From contig JAPLYB010000036.1 of NCBI GenBank assembly GCA_026395795.1, positions 1-50,600 on the forward strand: a stretch of 50,600 nucleotides of DNA, read 5' to 3'. The notes beneath the pieces are model-generated. The model was not told the origin of the DNA and searched no databases. It worked only from the letters and a program-made list of their open reading frames with translations. Within the stretch, counting starts at the first letter, position 1, and each line of letters begins with the position of its first letter. The stretch is from Candidatus Pacearchaeota archaeon. GTDB taxonomy: Archaea; Nanobdellota; Nanobdellia; Pacearchaeales; UBA284. Below are positions 8,317 through 15,916 of the stretch, in pieces. The position numbers and the translations under genes are program-made.

Positions 8317-8530
8317 TAAATCTTTTAGCTGCCGCACTTTTTATTTTTTTGCTTATCTCTTCAACATCTTTTTTTGTCAATTTGCTCTTTGAAGCCATTC
8401 TATTCATAACTTCCAGATCTTCAATTCTCTGTTCAATAGCATTTCTAGCTACTTCTGCCCATCTTATGTCTGAAAATCCTTTCATCTTTTTATGCAATTC
8501 CTCTGGAATTGCTAAGGTCATGTTTACCAT
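8300..8530 (-). CDS. Ribbon-helix-helix antitoxin (VapB-like)
   Basis: A 76-residue protein. The N-terminal beta strand MVNMTLAIPEELHKKM followed by DIRWAEVARNAIEQRIEDLE is the ribbon-helix-helix DNA-binding fold. The charged C terminus (KLTKKDVEEISKKIKSAAAK) would wrap the partner toxin. Its stop lies inside the PIN gene start. Such antitoxins neutralise the RNase and repress their own promoter. The upstream region carries several A/T-rich stretches shared with the divergent rbcL promoter. Confidence 0.75.
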   Translation of the reverse strand: MVNMTLAIPEELHKKMKGFSDIRWAEVARNAIEQRIEDLEVMNRMASKSKLTKKDVEEISKKIKSAAAKRFNEYSN

Positions 8531-8669
8531 TTGTCTTTGTTCCTTTATTTAAATTTATTTACTTATGTTACTTATTTAAGTATAATAAGGTATTTAAACC
8601 TTTCTGAAACATTTTTAAATTCCTTTACCCTAAACAATCATAAAAAAGAGGCAGAAAGAGGCAAAGAAA
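8531..8669. promoter_or_regulatory. Divergent promoter region between antitoxin and RuBisCO
   Basis: Contains A/T-rich TATA candidates on both strands (GGTATTTAAACC at about 8589-8600 and ATTTTTAAATT at about 8610-8620 for the plus strand). A purine-rich run AAGAGGCAGAAAGAGGCAAAG directly precedes the rbcL ATG; GAGG within it may serve as Shine-Dalgarno. Confidence 0.4.
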
Positions 8670-9962
8670 ATGCAATACATCGATTACGTTAATCTAAACT
8701 ATAAACCTAAAAAATCAGATCTAATTTGTGAGTTCTATATTGAACCTGCAAAAAAAGAGAATCTTAAAAGAGCAGCAGGGGCAGTTGCATCTGAATCATC
8801 TGTAGGAACATGGACAGATGTTACAACAATGACAAAGCAGTCTAAAAGACTTGCTGCAAAAGTTTATCATATTGATTTTATAAATAAAATCGCAAAAATC
8901 GCTTACCCCAATGAATTATTTGAACCAGGCAACATGCCCCAAATTCTCTCAAGTATAGCCGGAAATATTTTTGGCATGAGGATTCTTAATAATCTCAAAT
9001 TATTAGATATACATTTTCCAGATTCTATCTTAAAATCTTTCAGAGGCCCGCATTTTGGAATTTTTGGCGTAAGAAAAAAATTAGGAATAATTGAAAGACC
9101 TTTTGTCGGAACAATCGTCAAGCCTAAAGTGGGGTTAAGTCCAAAGGAACAGGCACAAGTCGCTTTTAATGCATGGATTGGCGGATGTGTGGTTTGCAAA
9201 GACGATGAAAATCTTTCAAACATGAAATTTAATAGGTTCACAGATCGAGTTGACCAAGTTCTGAAAGCAAAAGAAAAAGCAGAAAAATTGACAGGAGAGA
9301 GAAAGATGTATATGCCGAACATAACAGCAGAAACAGTAGAGGTAATCAAAAGAATGAAATATGTAAAAGATGCCGGGGGTATTTGTGTTATGATAGATAT
9401 ACTAAGTCTCGGTTGGGGAGCAGTTCAAACAGTAAGGAATTATAATGAAGATTACAAACTGATTTTACACGCACATAGAGCAGGTCATGCAGCATTAACA
9501 AGAAACAATAAACATGGAATTTCTATGTTAACAATCGCAAAATGTGCAAGGTTAGTGGGAGTTGATCAGCTACACATTGGAACTGTTATTGGAAAGATGC
9601 ACGGAAAAGCAGAAGTTCCGATAATTGACCAAGAGATAGAAGAAAGTATGATTGTTCCAAAACCGGGCATGTCCCTAATAAAAGGGGGGCATGTTTTAGA
9701 ACAAAACTGGAATAATATTAAACCAGTTTTTGCTGTTTGTTCTGGAGGACTAAATCCCCTGCACGTCCCATATCTCGTTAATCATCTTGGAAGGAATATA
9801 ATAATCCAGATGGGTGGTGGAATTCATGCACATCCGGGGGGTACAATCGCTGGTGCAAAAGCAGCAAAACAAGCAGTTGACGCAACACTTTTAGGAATTT
9901 CATTAAAAGATTATGCAAGAAGTCACAAAGAATTAAAACAAGCTATTGAAAAGTGGGGTTAA
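8670..9962 (+). CDS. rbcL: Ribulose-bisphosphate carboxylase, form III-type large subunit
   Basis: In archaea this enzyme carboxylates ribulose 1,5-bisphosphate made from AMP, feeding nucleoside carbon into 3-phosphoglycerate. Seen: SESSVGTWTDV (N-terminal active-site Glu), AGNIFGM, catalytic KPKVGLS, the carbamylated-Lys motif KDDEN, HRAGHAALTR, loop 6 GTVIGKMHGKAE with its Lys, CSGGLNPLHVP and GGGIHAHPGG. The length of 430 fits form III. The stretch before the carbamylated Lys reads GGCVVCKDDE, where most have GGxDF(I/V)KDDE. No small subunit, AMP phosphorylase or R15P isomerase gene is nearby. Exact subform (III-a, III-b, II/III) cannot be fixed by eye. Confidence 0.93.
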   Translation: MQYIDYVNLNYKPKKSDLICEFYIEPAKKENLKRAAGAVASESSVGTWTDVTTMTKQSKRLAAKVYHIDFINKIAKIAYPNELFEPGNMPQILSSIAGNIFGMRILNNLKLLDIHFPDSILKSFRGPHFGIFGVRKKLGIIERPFVGTIVKPKVGLSPKEQAQVAFNAWIGGCVVCKDDENLSNMKFNRFTDRVDQVLKAKEKAEKLTGERKMYMPNITAETVEVIKRMKYVKDAGGICVMIDILSLGWGAVQTVRNYNEDYKLILHAHRAGHAALTRNNKHGISMLTIAKCARLVGVDQLHIGTVIGKMHGKAEVPIIDQEIEESMIVPKPGMSLIKGGHVLEQNWNNIKPVFAVCSGGLNPLHVPYLVNHLGRNIIIQMGGGIHAHPGGTIAGAKAAKQAVDATLLGISLKDYARSHKELKQAIEKWG

Positions 9963-9967
9963 AAGGA

Positions 9968-12148
9968 TTAAACTCTTGTTTTTCTTAATAAATTTGCATT
10001 AGTTACAACAGTTACAGAACTTGCAGCCATTGCAATTTCAGCAATAACCGGATGTAATAATCCCGCTATTGCCACTGGAATTGCAATTATGTTATATGCA
10101 AAAGCCCAGAATAAATTCTGTTTTATTTTTCTGAATGTTGCTTTTGATAATTTTATAGCAGAAACAACACCTCTCAAATTTCCAGTAGCAAGAACAATAT
10201 CTCCTGATTCTATTGCAATATCTGTTCCAGTTCCGATAGCAATTCCAACATTTGCTTGTTTTAAAGCAGGTGCGTCGTTTATCCCATCTCCAACAAAAGC
10301 AACAATTCCCTGTTTTTGTAATTCTTCAATTTTTTTAGCTTTGTCTTCTGGAAGAACGTTAGCAATTACTTCTCTTATCCCAACTTGGTCTGCAATTGCT
10401 CTAGCTGTTCTTTCATTATCTCCAGTAATCATAATAACTCTGAACTTCATTTTTCTCAATTCAGAGACAGCTTTAAAAGAATCATCTTTAACAGTATCTG
10501 CAACCCCTACCATTCCTAAAATCTTTTTATTCTCAGTAACAATCATGGTAGTGTACGCCTTACTTTCAAATTTGTCGATGATTTCTTCAAATTCTTTTAA
10601 GAAGATTCCTTCTTCCTTCATTAAGATCGAGTTTCCAATAATAATCTTCTTTCCATTTATCTTTCCTTCAACACCCTTTCCTCTTATAATCTTAAATTCT
10701 TTAACAGATTTAAATTTATTTAATCCAGAATAATCAACAATGGCTTTAGCAACAGGATGTTCTGACAATCTCTCCAGACTCGCTACAATTTCAACCAAAT
10801 ACTTTTCATTTTTAGAGTAGACCTCTCTGACTTCTGGTTTGCCTTTTGTAATTGTTCCAGTTTTATCAAAAACAATGATTTTAACTTCTTTCATAGTCTG
10901 GATTGCCTCACCCTTTCTGATCAATATCCCTCTTCTCGCCCCCATTCCACTCCCAACCATCAATGCGGTTGGAGTTGCTAATCCTAAAGCACATGGACAA
11001 GCGATTACAAGAACAGATATGGCAACTTCTAAGGATCTACTTATTCCATTTGATAAAAGAAGCCAACCCAAAAAAGTCAATAAAGAGATAACTAAGATGA
11101 ATGGAACAAATATACTTGTTATTTTATCAGCTAATTTTTGTATCGGAATCTTGCTTCCCTGAGCTTCTTCAACTAATTTAATAATATGTGACAAAAAAGT
11201 ATCTTTTCCTATTTTTGTCGCTTTGACATATAATATTCCATCTTGATTTATTGTTGCTCCAATAACATTGCTTCCTTTAATTTTATCAACAGGCATGCTC
11301 TCCCCAGAAATCATCGATTCATCAACACTTGATTCTCCTTTTATGACAAGACCATCAGTAGGAATCTTTTCTCCTGGCTTGACTATCATAACATCTCCTA
11401 AAACTATTTCGTCAACATTAATCTCAATTTCTTTTCCTTGTTTCAAAATCACTGCTTTTTTAGCCTTAATCTCTAGTAGTTTCTTTATCTCTTGGCCAGC
11501 TCTCCCTCTAGCTCTGGATTCAACATACTTTCCAGTTAAAAAGAAAGCCATGATCATAGCAGATATCCCAGAATAATCTTGAATTGAAAAGAACAAACTA
11601 AAAATTCCAGTTAAAAAAGCGATAACAGTCCCGAGCATTATCAAAGAGTCCATATTAAAATAGAAACTAGTAAATCCCCTTGCTCCTGATTTGATAGTTT
11701 TCCATCCAAAAATAAAAATAACTGGAAAAGCGAGAGCAAGCAAAATGCAGGTCATTATTATATCGGAAAAAATCATTAAACCGAAAATTCTAGAGCTAAG
11801 CATGATGATTGCAGCCGGAATAGTGAATATCCATGCCCAAATCATCCTGGTTTTCCAAGATCTAGCCTCATCCGGTTCTATCTTCCCATGTTCATGTCCA
11901 GCTTTTTTATCTTTTTTTTTAGTTTCTCCTGCTGGAATAGCATTGTATCCTAATTTTTCAACAATCTTCAAAATCTCTAAGTCAGCAACATTTGACTCAA
12001 CATAAAGTTTCCCCGCAGCAAAATTAACAAAAGCACTATTAATGCCTTTGATTTTACTAACTGCATTTTCAATGTTCTTTGCACAGCTAGCACAATGCAT
12101 CCCCTGAACTGTAAATATTTTTTTCACCATTTCATTTATACCTTCCAT
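9968..12148 (-). CDS. copA: Copper-exporting P1B-type ATPase
   Basis: Pumps Cu(I) out of the cell. One N-terminal HMA domain with GMHCASC, then transmembrane helices, the actuator GESMP, the CPC metal-binding motif in [12 protein letters not shown], phosphorylation site DKTGTITKG, a GDNERTA region, and the hinge [10 protein letters not shown]. The 726-aa length is standard. Start is ambiguous between MEGINEM and the internal MVKKIFTV six codons later. A linker rich in His and Lys ([12 protein letters not shown]) follows the HMA domain. Downstream of the TRASH-like gene by 41 bases. Confidence 0.95.
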   Translation of the reverse strand: MEGINEMVKKIFTVQGMHCASCAKNIENAVSKIKGINSAFVNFAAGKLYVESNVADLEILKIVEKLGYNAIPAGETKKKDKKAGHEHGKIEPDEARSWKTRMIWAWIFTIPAAIIMLSSRIFGLMIFSDIIMTCILLALAFPVIFIFGWKTIKSGARGFTSFYFNMDSLIMLGTVIAFLTGIFSLFFSIQDYSGISAMIMAFFLTGKYVESRARGRAGQEIKKLLEIKAKKAVILKQGKEIEINVDEIVLGDVMIVKPGEKIPTDGLVIKGESSVDESMISGESMPVDKIKGSNVIGATINQDGILYVKATKIGKDTFLSHIIKLVEEAQGSKIPIQKLADKITSIFVPFILVISLLTFLGWLLLSNGISRSLEVAISVLVIACPCALGLATPTALMVGSGMGARRGILIRKGEAIQTMKEVKIIVFDKTGTITKGKPEVREVYSKNEKYLVEIVASLERLSEHPVAKAIVDYSGLNKFKSVKEFKIIRGKGVEGKINGKKIIIGNSILMKEEGIFLKEFEEIIDKFESKAYTTMIVTENKKILGMVGVADTVKDDSFKAVSELRKMKFRVIMITGDNERTARAIADQVGIREVIANVLPEDKAKKIEELQKQGIVAFVGDGINDAPALKQANVGIAIGTGTDIAIESGDIVLATGNLRGVVSAIKLSKATFRKIKQNLFWAFAYNIIAIPVAIAGLLHPVIAEIAMAASSVTVVTNANLLRKTRV

Positions 12149-12189
12149 TTAATTAAAAGATTATGTAAATTATCTAATTCACTCAATTT

Positions 12190-12342
12190 TTATAATTCTC
12201 TAATTTTTAGATGTTGCTTTTTACACTTTCTGCAACAAAAATCTTTTCCTTTGTCTTCTAAGGTCATGCCGCACATTTTACAACCCTTGCCCAATTCACT
12301 ATAGACCTTTTGATGACAGATAAAACAAGTCATATTTTTCAT
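12190..12342 (-). CDS. 50-aa TRASH-like Cys-rich metal-binding protein
   Basis: Not in the ORF track. The translation begins MKNMTCFICHQKVYSELGKG and continues CKMCGMTLEDKGKDFCCRKC, then a short basic tail. Four Cys pairs (CFIC, CKMC, FCC, RKC) resemble a TRASH/heavy-metal-binding knuckle. GGAGGT lies 6 bases upstream of the ATG I chose. Small TRASH proteins or domains are often linked to copper ATPases as chaperones or sensors. Position between the MerT-like gene and copA supports a metal role; the exact role is inferred. Confidence 0.75.
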   Translation of the reverse strand: MKNMTCFICHQKVYSELGKGCKMCGMTLEDKGKDFCCRKCKKQHLKIREL

Positions 12343-12420
12343 TTTTTAACCTCCTGATTTATTTTTCAAATTTTTTTCAAACAATTCTTTCCCATTAAAA
12401 ATAAAAAAATAAATTAAAAA

Positions 12421-12537
12421 TTAAGTTTTTACACCACATCCACAACTTCCTCCAGAGCTTCCACAACCTCCGCTTGCGCCACAGCAGTCACCGGCATTTC
12501 CCGCAATTCCGGTATTGTTAGCTACCGCAGCCGTAGG
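12421..12537 (-). other. In-frame Cys/Gly-rich extension after a UAG stop
   Basis: Directly after the TAG that ends the MerT-like gene, the same frame stays open for 38 codons up to TAA. It reads PTAAVANNTGIAGNAGD then CCGASGGCGSSGGSCGCGV and KT. No ATG lies in this frame. The composition is unlike noncoding DNA here (locally high GC, five Cys residues) and resembles metal-binding C-terminal tails. It may be a real tail separated by a nonsense mutation, a readthrough product, or a reassigned codon. Confidence 0.5.
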
Positions 12538-13191
12538 CTATTCTTCTTCATTCACAACAGTTGCCTTATATTCTTTAAAGATATCCAAACCTAAGATTTC
12601 TTCTTTGTTTGTTTTGCTTGCATCATAGTACACCTTAAACGTTGAGCTTGGGATGTATTCAACGTTTGTAACTCCCTGCAGTTTCTTCAATTCACCAACT
12701 ATTAAAATCGCGTGCCCTTCACAAGGAATTGCAACTTTTATAGTGATTGCTTGCATTCCATCCAGATTAGTTGAGTTATTCACAACAGCTCCTGTCGCTC
12801 CTGCTAAAGTAGCTGAAGCAACTAACGGGAACACAACAAAATAAAGCAAAACACTTATTCCGATTGTACTTCCATACAAGATTGATAGGTATCCTTTGTG
12901 ATTTTTTGCTGTTTTTATTCCTCCTTGTTTTCTTAAGTAAAGAAAAGCTGAAAAACTAGCAAAAACCAAAGACAAGACAATCATCCCATAGAAGAAATAA
13001 CTCTTCATCAAAAGGGGCTTGAATATTGAAGCAGCTACAGTCAATCCTAGAACACTCGTTAAAACAAAAGCGATACATCCAGCATGGGGAATCAATCCAA
13101 AAAGTATTCCCTGCTTTATACCCTTTGCCTTATCATTGTTCTTAGGTTGACAACAGCTTGGAACTTCTTTTGTCTCTTTTATTTCATCCAT
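12538..13191 (-). CDS. MerT-like membrane protein with degenerate HMA domain
   Basis: A 217-residue product. The N terminus has CC at residues 13-14, then three or four transmembrane helices (GILFGLIPHAGCIAFVLTSV, a Cys-containing first helix as in MerT; SYFFYGMIVLSLVFASFSAFL; ILYGSTIGISVLLYFVVFPL). Residues 146-200 form a ferredoxin-like HMA fold in which the usual MxCxxC loop is AIPCEGHA, leaving one Cys and a His. Likely moves or senses a soft metal together with CopA. Ends at UAG with an open Cys-rich frame beyond it. Confidence 0.7.
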   Translation of the reverse strand: MDEIKETKEVPSCCQPKNNDKAKGIKQGILFGLIPHAGCIAFVLTSVLGLTVAASIFKPLLMKSYFFYGMIVLSLVFASFSAFLYLRKQGGIKTAKNHKGYLSILYGSTIGISVLLYFVVFPLVASATLAGATGAVVNNSTNLDGMQAITIKVAIPCEGHAILIVGELKKLQGVTNVEYIPSSTFKVYYDASKTNKEEILGLDIFKEYKATVVNEEE

Positions 13192-13284
13192 TTTTTATTT
13201 TTTCATCAATTTATTTTATTTAATTTTGCTTTATGTTTCAAAAGCATAAAAGGCAAAGAAAGAAACTCCTTTTAAGTCATTGTT

Positions 13285-13298
13285 TGAAACTAGTTTCA
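13285..13298. promoter_or_regulatory. Perfect 14-bp palindrome, candidate operator
   Basis: TGAAACTAGTTTCA is perfectly self-complementary. It lies about 95 bases upstream of the MerT-like ATG and, in that gene's direction, just before a TATA-like CTTAAAAGG. A dimeric regulator could bind here; the two-TM winged-helix protein nearby is one candidate. Confidence 0.45.
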
Positions 13299-13432
13299 CA
13301 AGTTATTCGCTTCACTCATAGCTTATTAATATCTGATGCTTCCTTCTCCTCATTGGTTGTGTTGAACGAAACAACGTCGAACTTCATATTTATTTATCAA
13401 TGCAATTTTTAATATAATTTATATACAAAAAC

Positions 13433-13795
13433 CTACTGCACAATGATTGTCGCTTCCATAAAAGAAAAATAAGGGCAATGATAAGTATATGTTCCAGGCA
13501 TATTGAAAACATGGGAGAATGATGCCCCTGACAAAATCTCTTGAGAAGCTATCTCTGTTCCATTATCAGAAATGGCTGCGTGAGTTTTCTCTCCAACATT
13601 TACCCATGTAACAGTATCTCCTGTTTTTATGACAAGTTGATCTGGTTTAAATGCATAATCTCTTACTTCAATAGTAAATTCTGATCCTTGGGTATTGCCC
13701 AGAGGGCTGACCACACTTTTACAACCAACCCCACTAATCAAGATTAAGACGATCATAAACAACAACCCTATTAATAAAAGACCATTATTTTTCAT
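13433..13795 (-). CDS. Cupredoxin-like lipoprotein or secreted copper protein
   Basis: An N-terminal hydrophobic segment ends ISGVGCKS (Cys 25), lipobox-like, followed by a plastocyanin/amicyanin-type domain: FTIEVRDYAFKPDQLVIKTG, DTVTWVNVGEKTHAAIS with the first His ligand, and GTYTYHCPYFSFMEATIIV with the Cys and Met. The second His expected between Cys and Met (CxxHxxM) is Phe here (codon TTT), so the type 1 copper site is incomplete or altered. It sits outside the cell and probably handles copper with the adjacent CopA set. Confidence 0.85.
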   Translation of the reverse strand: MKNNGLLLIGLLFMIVLILISGVGCKSVVSPLGNTQGSEFTIEVRDYAFKPDQLVIKTGDTVTWVNVGEKTHAAISDNGTEIASQEILSGASFSHVFNMPGTYTYHCPYFSFMEATIIVQ

Positions 13796-13846
13796 TTTAT
13801 TTTATAATTTGCTTATTTTTTGTATTTATTTAATCTATTTAATCAT

Positions 13847-13896
13847 CGCAAAAAATAGCTGATTTTTTGGGATGCCAAAAATTTTAATTTTTGAGC
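13847..13896 (-). repeat. Double-hairpin repeat, copy D
   Basis: Minus-strand order: CAAAAATT-aa-AATTTTTG, linker GCATCC, CAAAAAAT-cagct-ATTTTTTG, then CG. It overlaps the last codons of the winged-helix gene and lies upstream of the cupredoxin promoter (TTAAATAAATA at about 13823-13833). Confidence 0.6.
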
Positions 13897-14384
13897 AGAA
13901 CTACATTAGTCATCCCCCTTCTTCTTCTCTCAATGAGCTGTCTTCCTTCTAATCTATCCAATATTCTTGTAACCTTCACCTTATCAAATCCAGTTTTATC
14001 AACAACGTCTGACTGAAAGATTATTCCTTGAGCATCAATAATTGATTGATAGATCTTCTTTTCATCCGCATCAAGCAATTTCAAGTTATTTTCTTTATCT
14101 TTTAGCTTCTGCTCATTAATTTCAGATTTTTCTTTGATTCTTTTCACAACAATTTGTTTCTCTTCTTTGCTGAATATTAATGTTATCCCGATAACAACAA
14201 TTATGGCAATCAAAGCGAGAGAGATATAAGTCTGTATTTGTATTGTACCATACATCGGACAAGTGGTTCCGTGACTGCATGAAGTATTCACAATTGTTGT
14301 TAATGCATTGTTAAACAAAAAAACAATTGCCCCTATCAAAAGGGCTATCCCAATTATCAATAGTCCAACATGTTTATTTTTCAT
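13884..14384 (-). CDS. Two-TM winged-helix regulator, candidate metal sensor
   Basis: Transmembrane helices at about 6-24 and 52-71 enclose an extracellular loop with Cys36, His38, Cys42 and Met44 (SCSHGTTCPMYG). A charged coiled segment (KRIKEKSEINEQKLKDKENN) leads to a MarR-like winged helix (DADEKKIYQSIIDAQGIIFQ...VTRILDRLEGRQLIERRRRGM). The loop residues are soft-metal ligands. The gene overlaps iscU by 4 bp upstream and precedes the cupredoxin, so a copper-responsive membrane regulator is a fair inference. The architecture is of the COG2512 kind. Confidence 0.75.
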   Translation of the reverse strand: MKNKHVGLLIIGIALLIGAIVFLFNNALTTIVNTSCSHGTTCPMYGTIQIQTYISLALIAIIVVIGITLIFSKEEKQIVVKRIKEKSEINEQKLKDKENNLKLLDADEKKIYQSIIDAQGIIFQSDVVDKTGFDKVKVTRILDRLEGRQLIERRRRGMTNVVLLKN

Positions 14385-14854
14385 TTTTCACATTTAAATT
14401 TATCATGAAAATTCTTTTCATGTTCTTGATTTCTTTTATGTTTTTCTTCAAGTTCTTTAGGAACTTTTTTTCCTTTTTTTATCATATAATCATAAATTGC
14501 CTCAGATAAAGCTTGTTCAGCTAATAAAGAACAATGAACCTTAATAGCAGGCAACCCTCCCAATTCTCGAACAACATCTTGGTTAGTTATTTTCAAAGCA
14601 TCTTGAATTGTTTTTCCTTTAGCTAAATCAATAACAACATCTGATGTTGCAACAGCAGCAGCACATCCAAGTGTTTGGAATTTTATTTGATAAATTGTAT
14701 CTTTTCCTTTAATTTCTTTAACTTTAATAAAAACATGCATGATATCACCACAGACTAAATTGCCAACTTTTCCAACTCCATCTGGATTTTTTATTTCTCC
14801 AACATTTTTTGGTTTTAAAAAATGTTGCATAACTTTCTTATTGTACTGTTCCAT
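14381..14854 (-). CDS. iscU: Fe-S cluster assembly scaffold IscU/NifU-like
   Basis: Scaffold on which Fe-S clusters are built from IscS-derived sulfur. The three ligand Cys are present: C35 in VCGD, the GCAAAVA Cys, and HCSLLAE. Length 157 with a charged C-terminal extension (KKVPKELEEKHKRNQEHEKN) ending in a further Cys. Shares the operon direction with IscS, DUF1858 and the DAC-domain gene upstream. The stop overlaps the next ATG by 4 bp. Confidence 0.9.
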   Translation of the reverse strand: MEQYNKKVMQHFLKPKNVGEIKNPDGVGKVGNLVCGDIMHVFIKVKEIKGKDTIYQIKFQTLGCAAAVATSDVVIDLAKGKTIQDALKITNQDVVRELGGLPAIKVHCSLLAEQALSEAIYDYMIKKGKKVPKELEEKHKRNQEHEKNFHDKFKCEK

Positions 14855-14888
14855 ATTTTTATTTTATTTAATTTTAAGTTAAATTATC

Positions 14889-14975
14889 CTAAGTTTTTGT
14901 ACACTTTGGTTTCATCTTGTGCTTAGTTCTTGAACAATTTTTAAATTTAATTTTACCCCTAACTCTATCTTGCAT
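14889..14975 (-). CDS. Possible 28-aa basic peptide
   Basis: The ATG follows immediately after the TAA of the DAC-domain gene. The product MQDRVRGKIKFKNCSRTKHK then MKPKCTKT is strongly basic with two Cys. No family recognised and no clear Shine-Dalgarno other than through coupling. It could be a genuine micropeptide or chance. Confidence 0.3.
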   Translation of the reverse strand: MQDRVRGKIKFKNCSRTKHKMKPKCTKT

Positions 14976-15608
14976 TTAATCAAACTTTTTAACTCGCTTG
15001 ATTATATTTTTAATAGCATAGTAACCGGCTCCAAAAATGATAACTCCTGGAATCAAAGCAACTCCCAAAGCAGGTGCTAGAGCCACTACTCCAATTGTTC
15101 CCACAACTCCCGCGCCTAAAGATTCTAAGATTGATGTAATTTTAGGGATATCTTTTTCAACATTTTTCTGTAGTCCATCAATTTGCATGATTAATTTTCC
15201 GTTCTTGAATATCTTGACCTTATGCTCTTCTTCAGAACATAAGATAGAAGTATTTCCCTTCATTGAAGCAGTAAATGCAGCAGCATGTCTTGTTCCATAT
15301 CCAACAAAAGGTCTCGTTTTTTTAACCATCGCCCCATAAGCCAAAACATTTCCTTTTCTATCAATGATCACACAACCGTCCATACTAGCTATGCTTTTCA
15401 AAAGTTTATCTGCTCCTAAATCAAATAAATTAAATTTTTCAATTCTTTGCTTAACCAAAAGAGTATAATCCACCCTATCTCCAATAATAAATAAAGCCCC
15501 TTCTCCTTTTCTTGCAAGAGCAACAGATATACTCAAGATTTTCTCTTCTATCTGCTTCATCTTTTTCTTTGAAGATATTTCTGTTGTTTTAACTTTATTA
15601 TTTTTCAT
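14976..15608 (-). CDS. DAC-domain protein, probable diadenylate cyclase
   Basis: The central region matches the DisA_N/DAC fold that makes c-di-AMP from two ATP: SIASMDGCVIIDRKGNVLAY (DGA motif as DGC), GYGTRHAAAFTAS (GTRHRAA motif, with Ala replacing the second Arg), and ILCSEEEHKVKIF. The C terminus has a hydrophobic hairpin (VVGTIGVVALAPALGVALIP, then IIFGAGYYAIKNI) that would anchor it in the membrane. Archaeal DacZ enzymes are DAC proteins too, but usually differ in layout. The substituted RHR motif makes activity uncertain. It lies between IscS/DUF1858 and IscU. Confidence 0.75.
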   Translation of the reverse strand: MKNNKVKTTEISSKKKMKQIEEKILSISVALARKGEGALFIIGDRVDYTLLVKQRIEKFNLFDLGADKLLKSIASMDGCVIIDRKGNVLAYGAMVKKTRPFVGYGTRHAAAFTASMKGNTSILCSEEEHKVKIFKNGKLIMQIDGLQKNVEKDIPKITSILESLGAGVVGTIGVVALAPALGVALIPGVIIFGAGYYAIKNIIKRVKKFD

Positions 15609-15630
15609 TTTTCTACAATATTATTTAACT

Positions 15631-15684
15631 CCGCAAAAAACATCAGCTTTTTGGGGCGCCAACAGAAATAGCCCTGTTGAGCGC
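15631..15684 (-). repeat. Double-hairpin repeat, copy E
   Basis: Minus-strand order: CAACAG-ggctattt-CTGTTG, linker GCGCCC, CAAAAA-gctgatg-TTTTTTG, then CGG. It overlaps the final codons of the DUF1858 gene and precedes the DAC gene. Confidence 0.5.
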
Positions 15685-15897
15685 TTTTATCAACTCTTTA
15701 ACATCAACCCCATGCACTTGCGCACCTTCTCTTATTGTTTCTTGTTGAGCAGCAGGACATCCCATCGCACAGAACATTTCATATTTCATGAAGACCCTAT
15801 TTGTTTCAGGAAATTTGGTGATAACATCATGAAAAGTCATCTTCTCAGTTATTTTTTGGTCTTTTTCAGATTTATCCATTTTTTTCTTTGGTTTCAT
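15643..15897 (-). CDS. DUF1858 (hybrid-cluster-associated redox) protein
   Basis: An 84-residue protein. ITEKMTFHDVITKFPETNRV, then FMKYEMFCAMGCPAAQQETI and EGAQVHGVDVKELIKALN, is the DUF1858 pattern, with the paired Cys (CAMGC) presumed to form a redox disulfide or bind a cluster. An N-terminal Lys-rich leader of about 14 residues precedes the domain. It follows IscS on the same strand by 19 bases, which supports a link to sulfur or Fe-S handling. Confidence 0.88.
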   Translation of the reverse strand: MKPKKKMDKSEKDQKITEKMTFHDVITKFPETNRVFMKYEMFCAMGCPAAQQETIREGAQVHGVDVKELIKALNRAISVGAPKS

Positions 15898-15916
15898 TAT
15901 TACCCTTCTTTTTAGT

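Noticed and set aside
10089-10733. 214-aa plus-strand ORF
   Set aside because: Lies entirely within copA on the other strand; its sequence is the antisense of a well-defined P-type ATPase.
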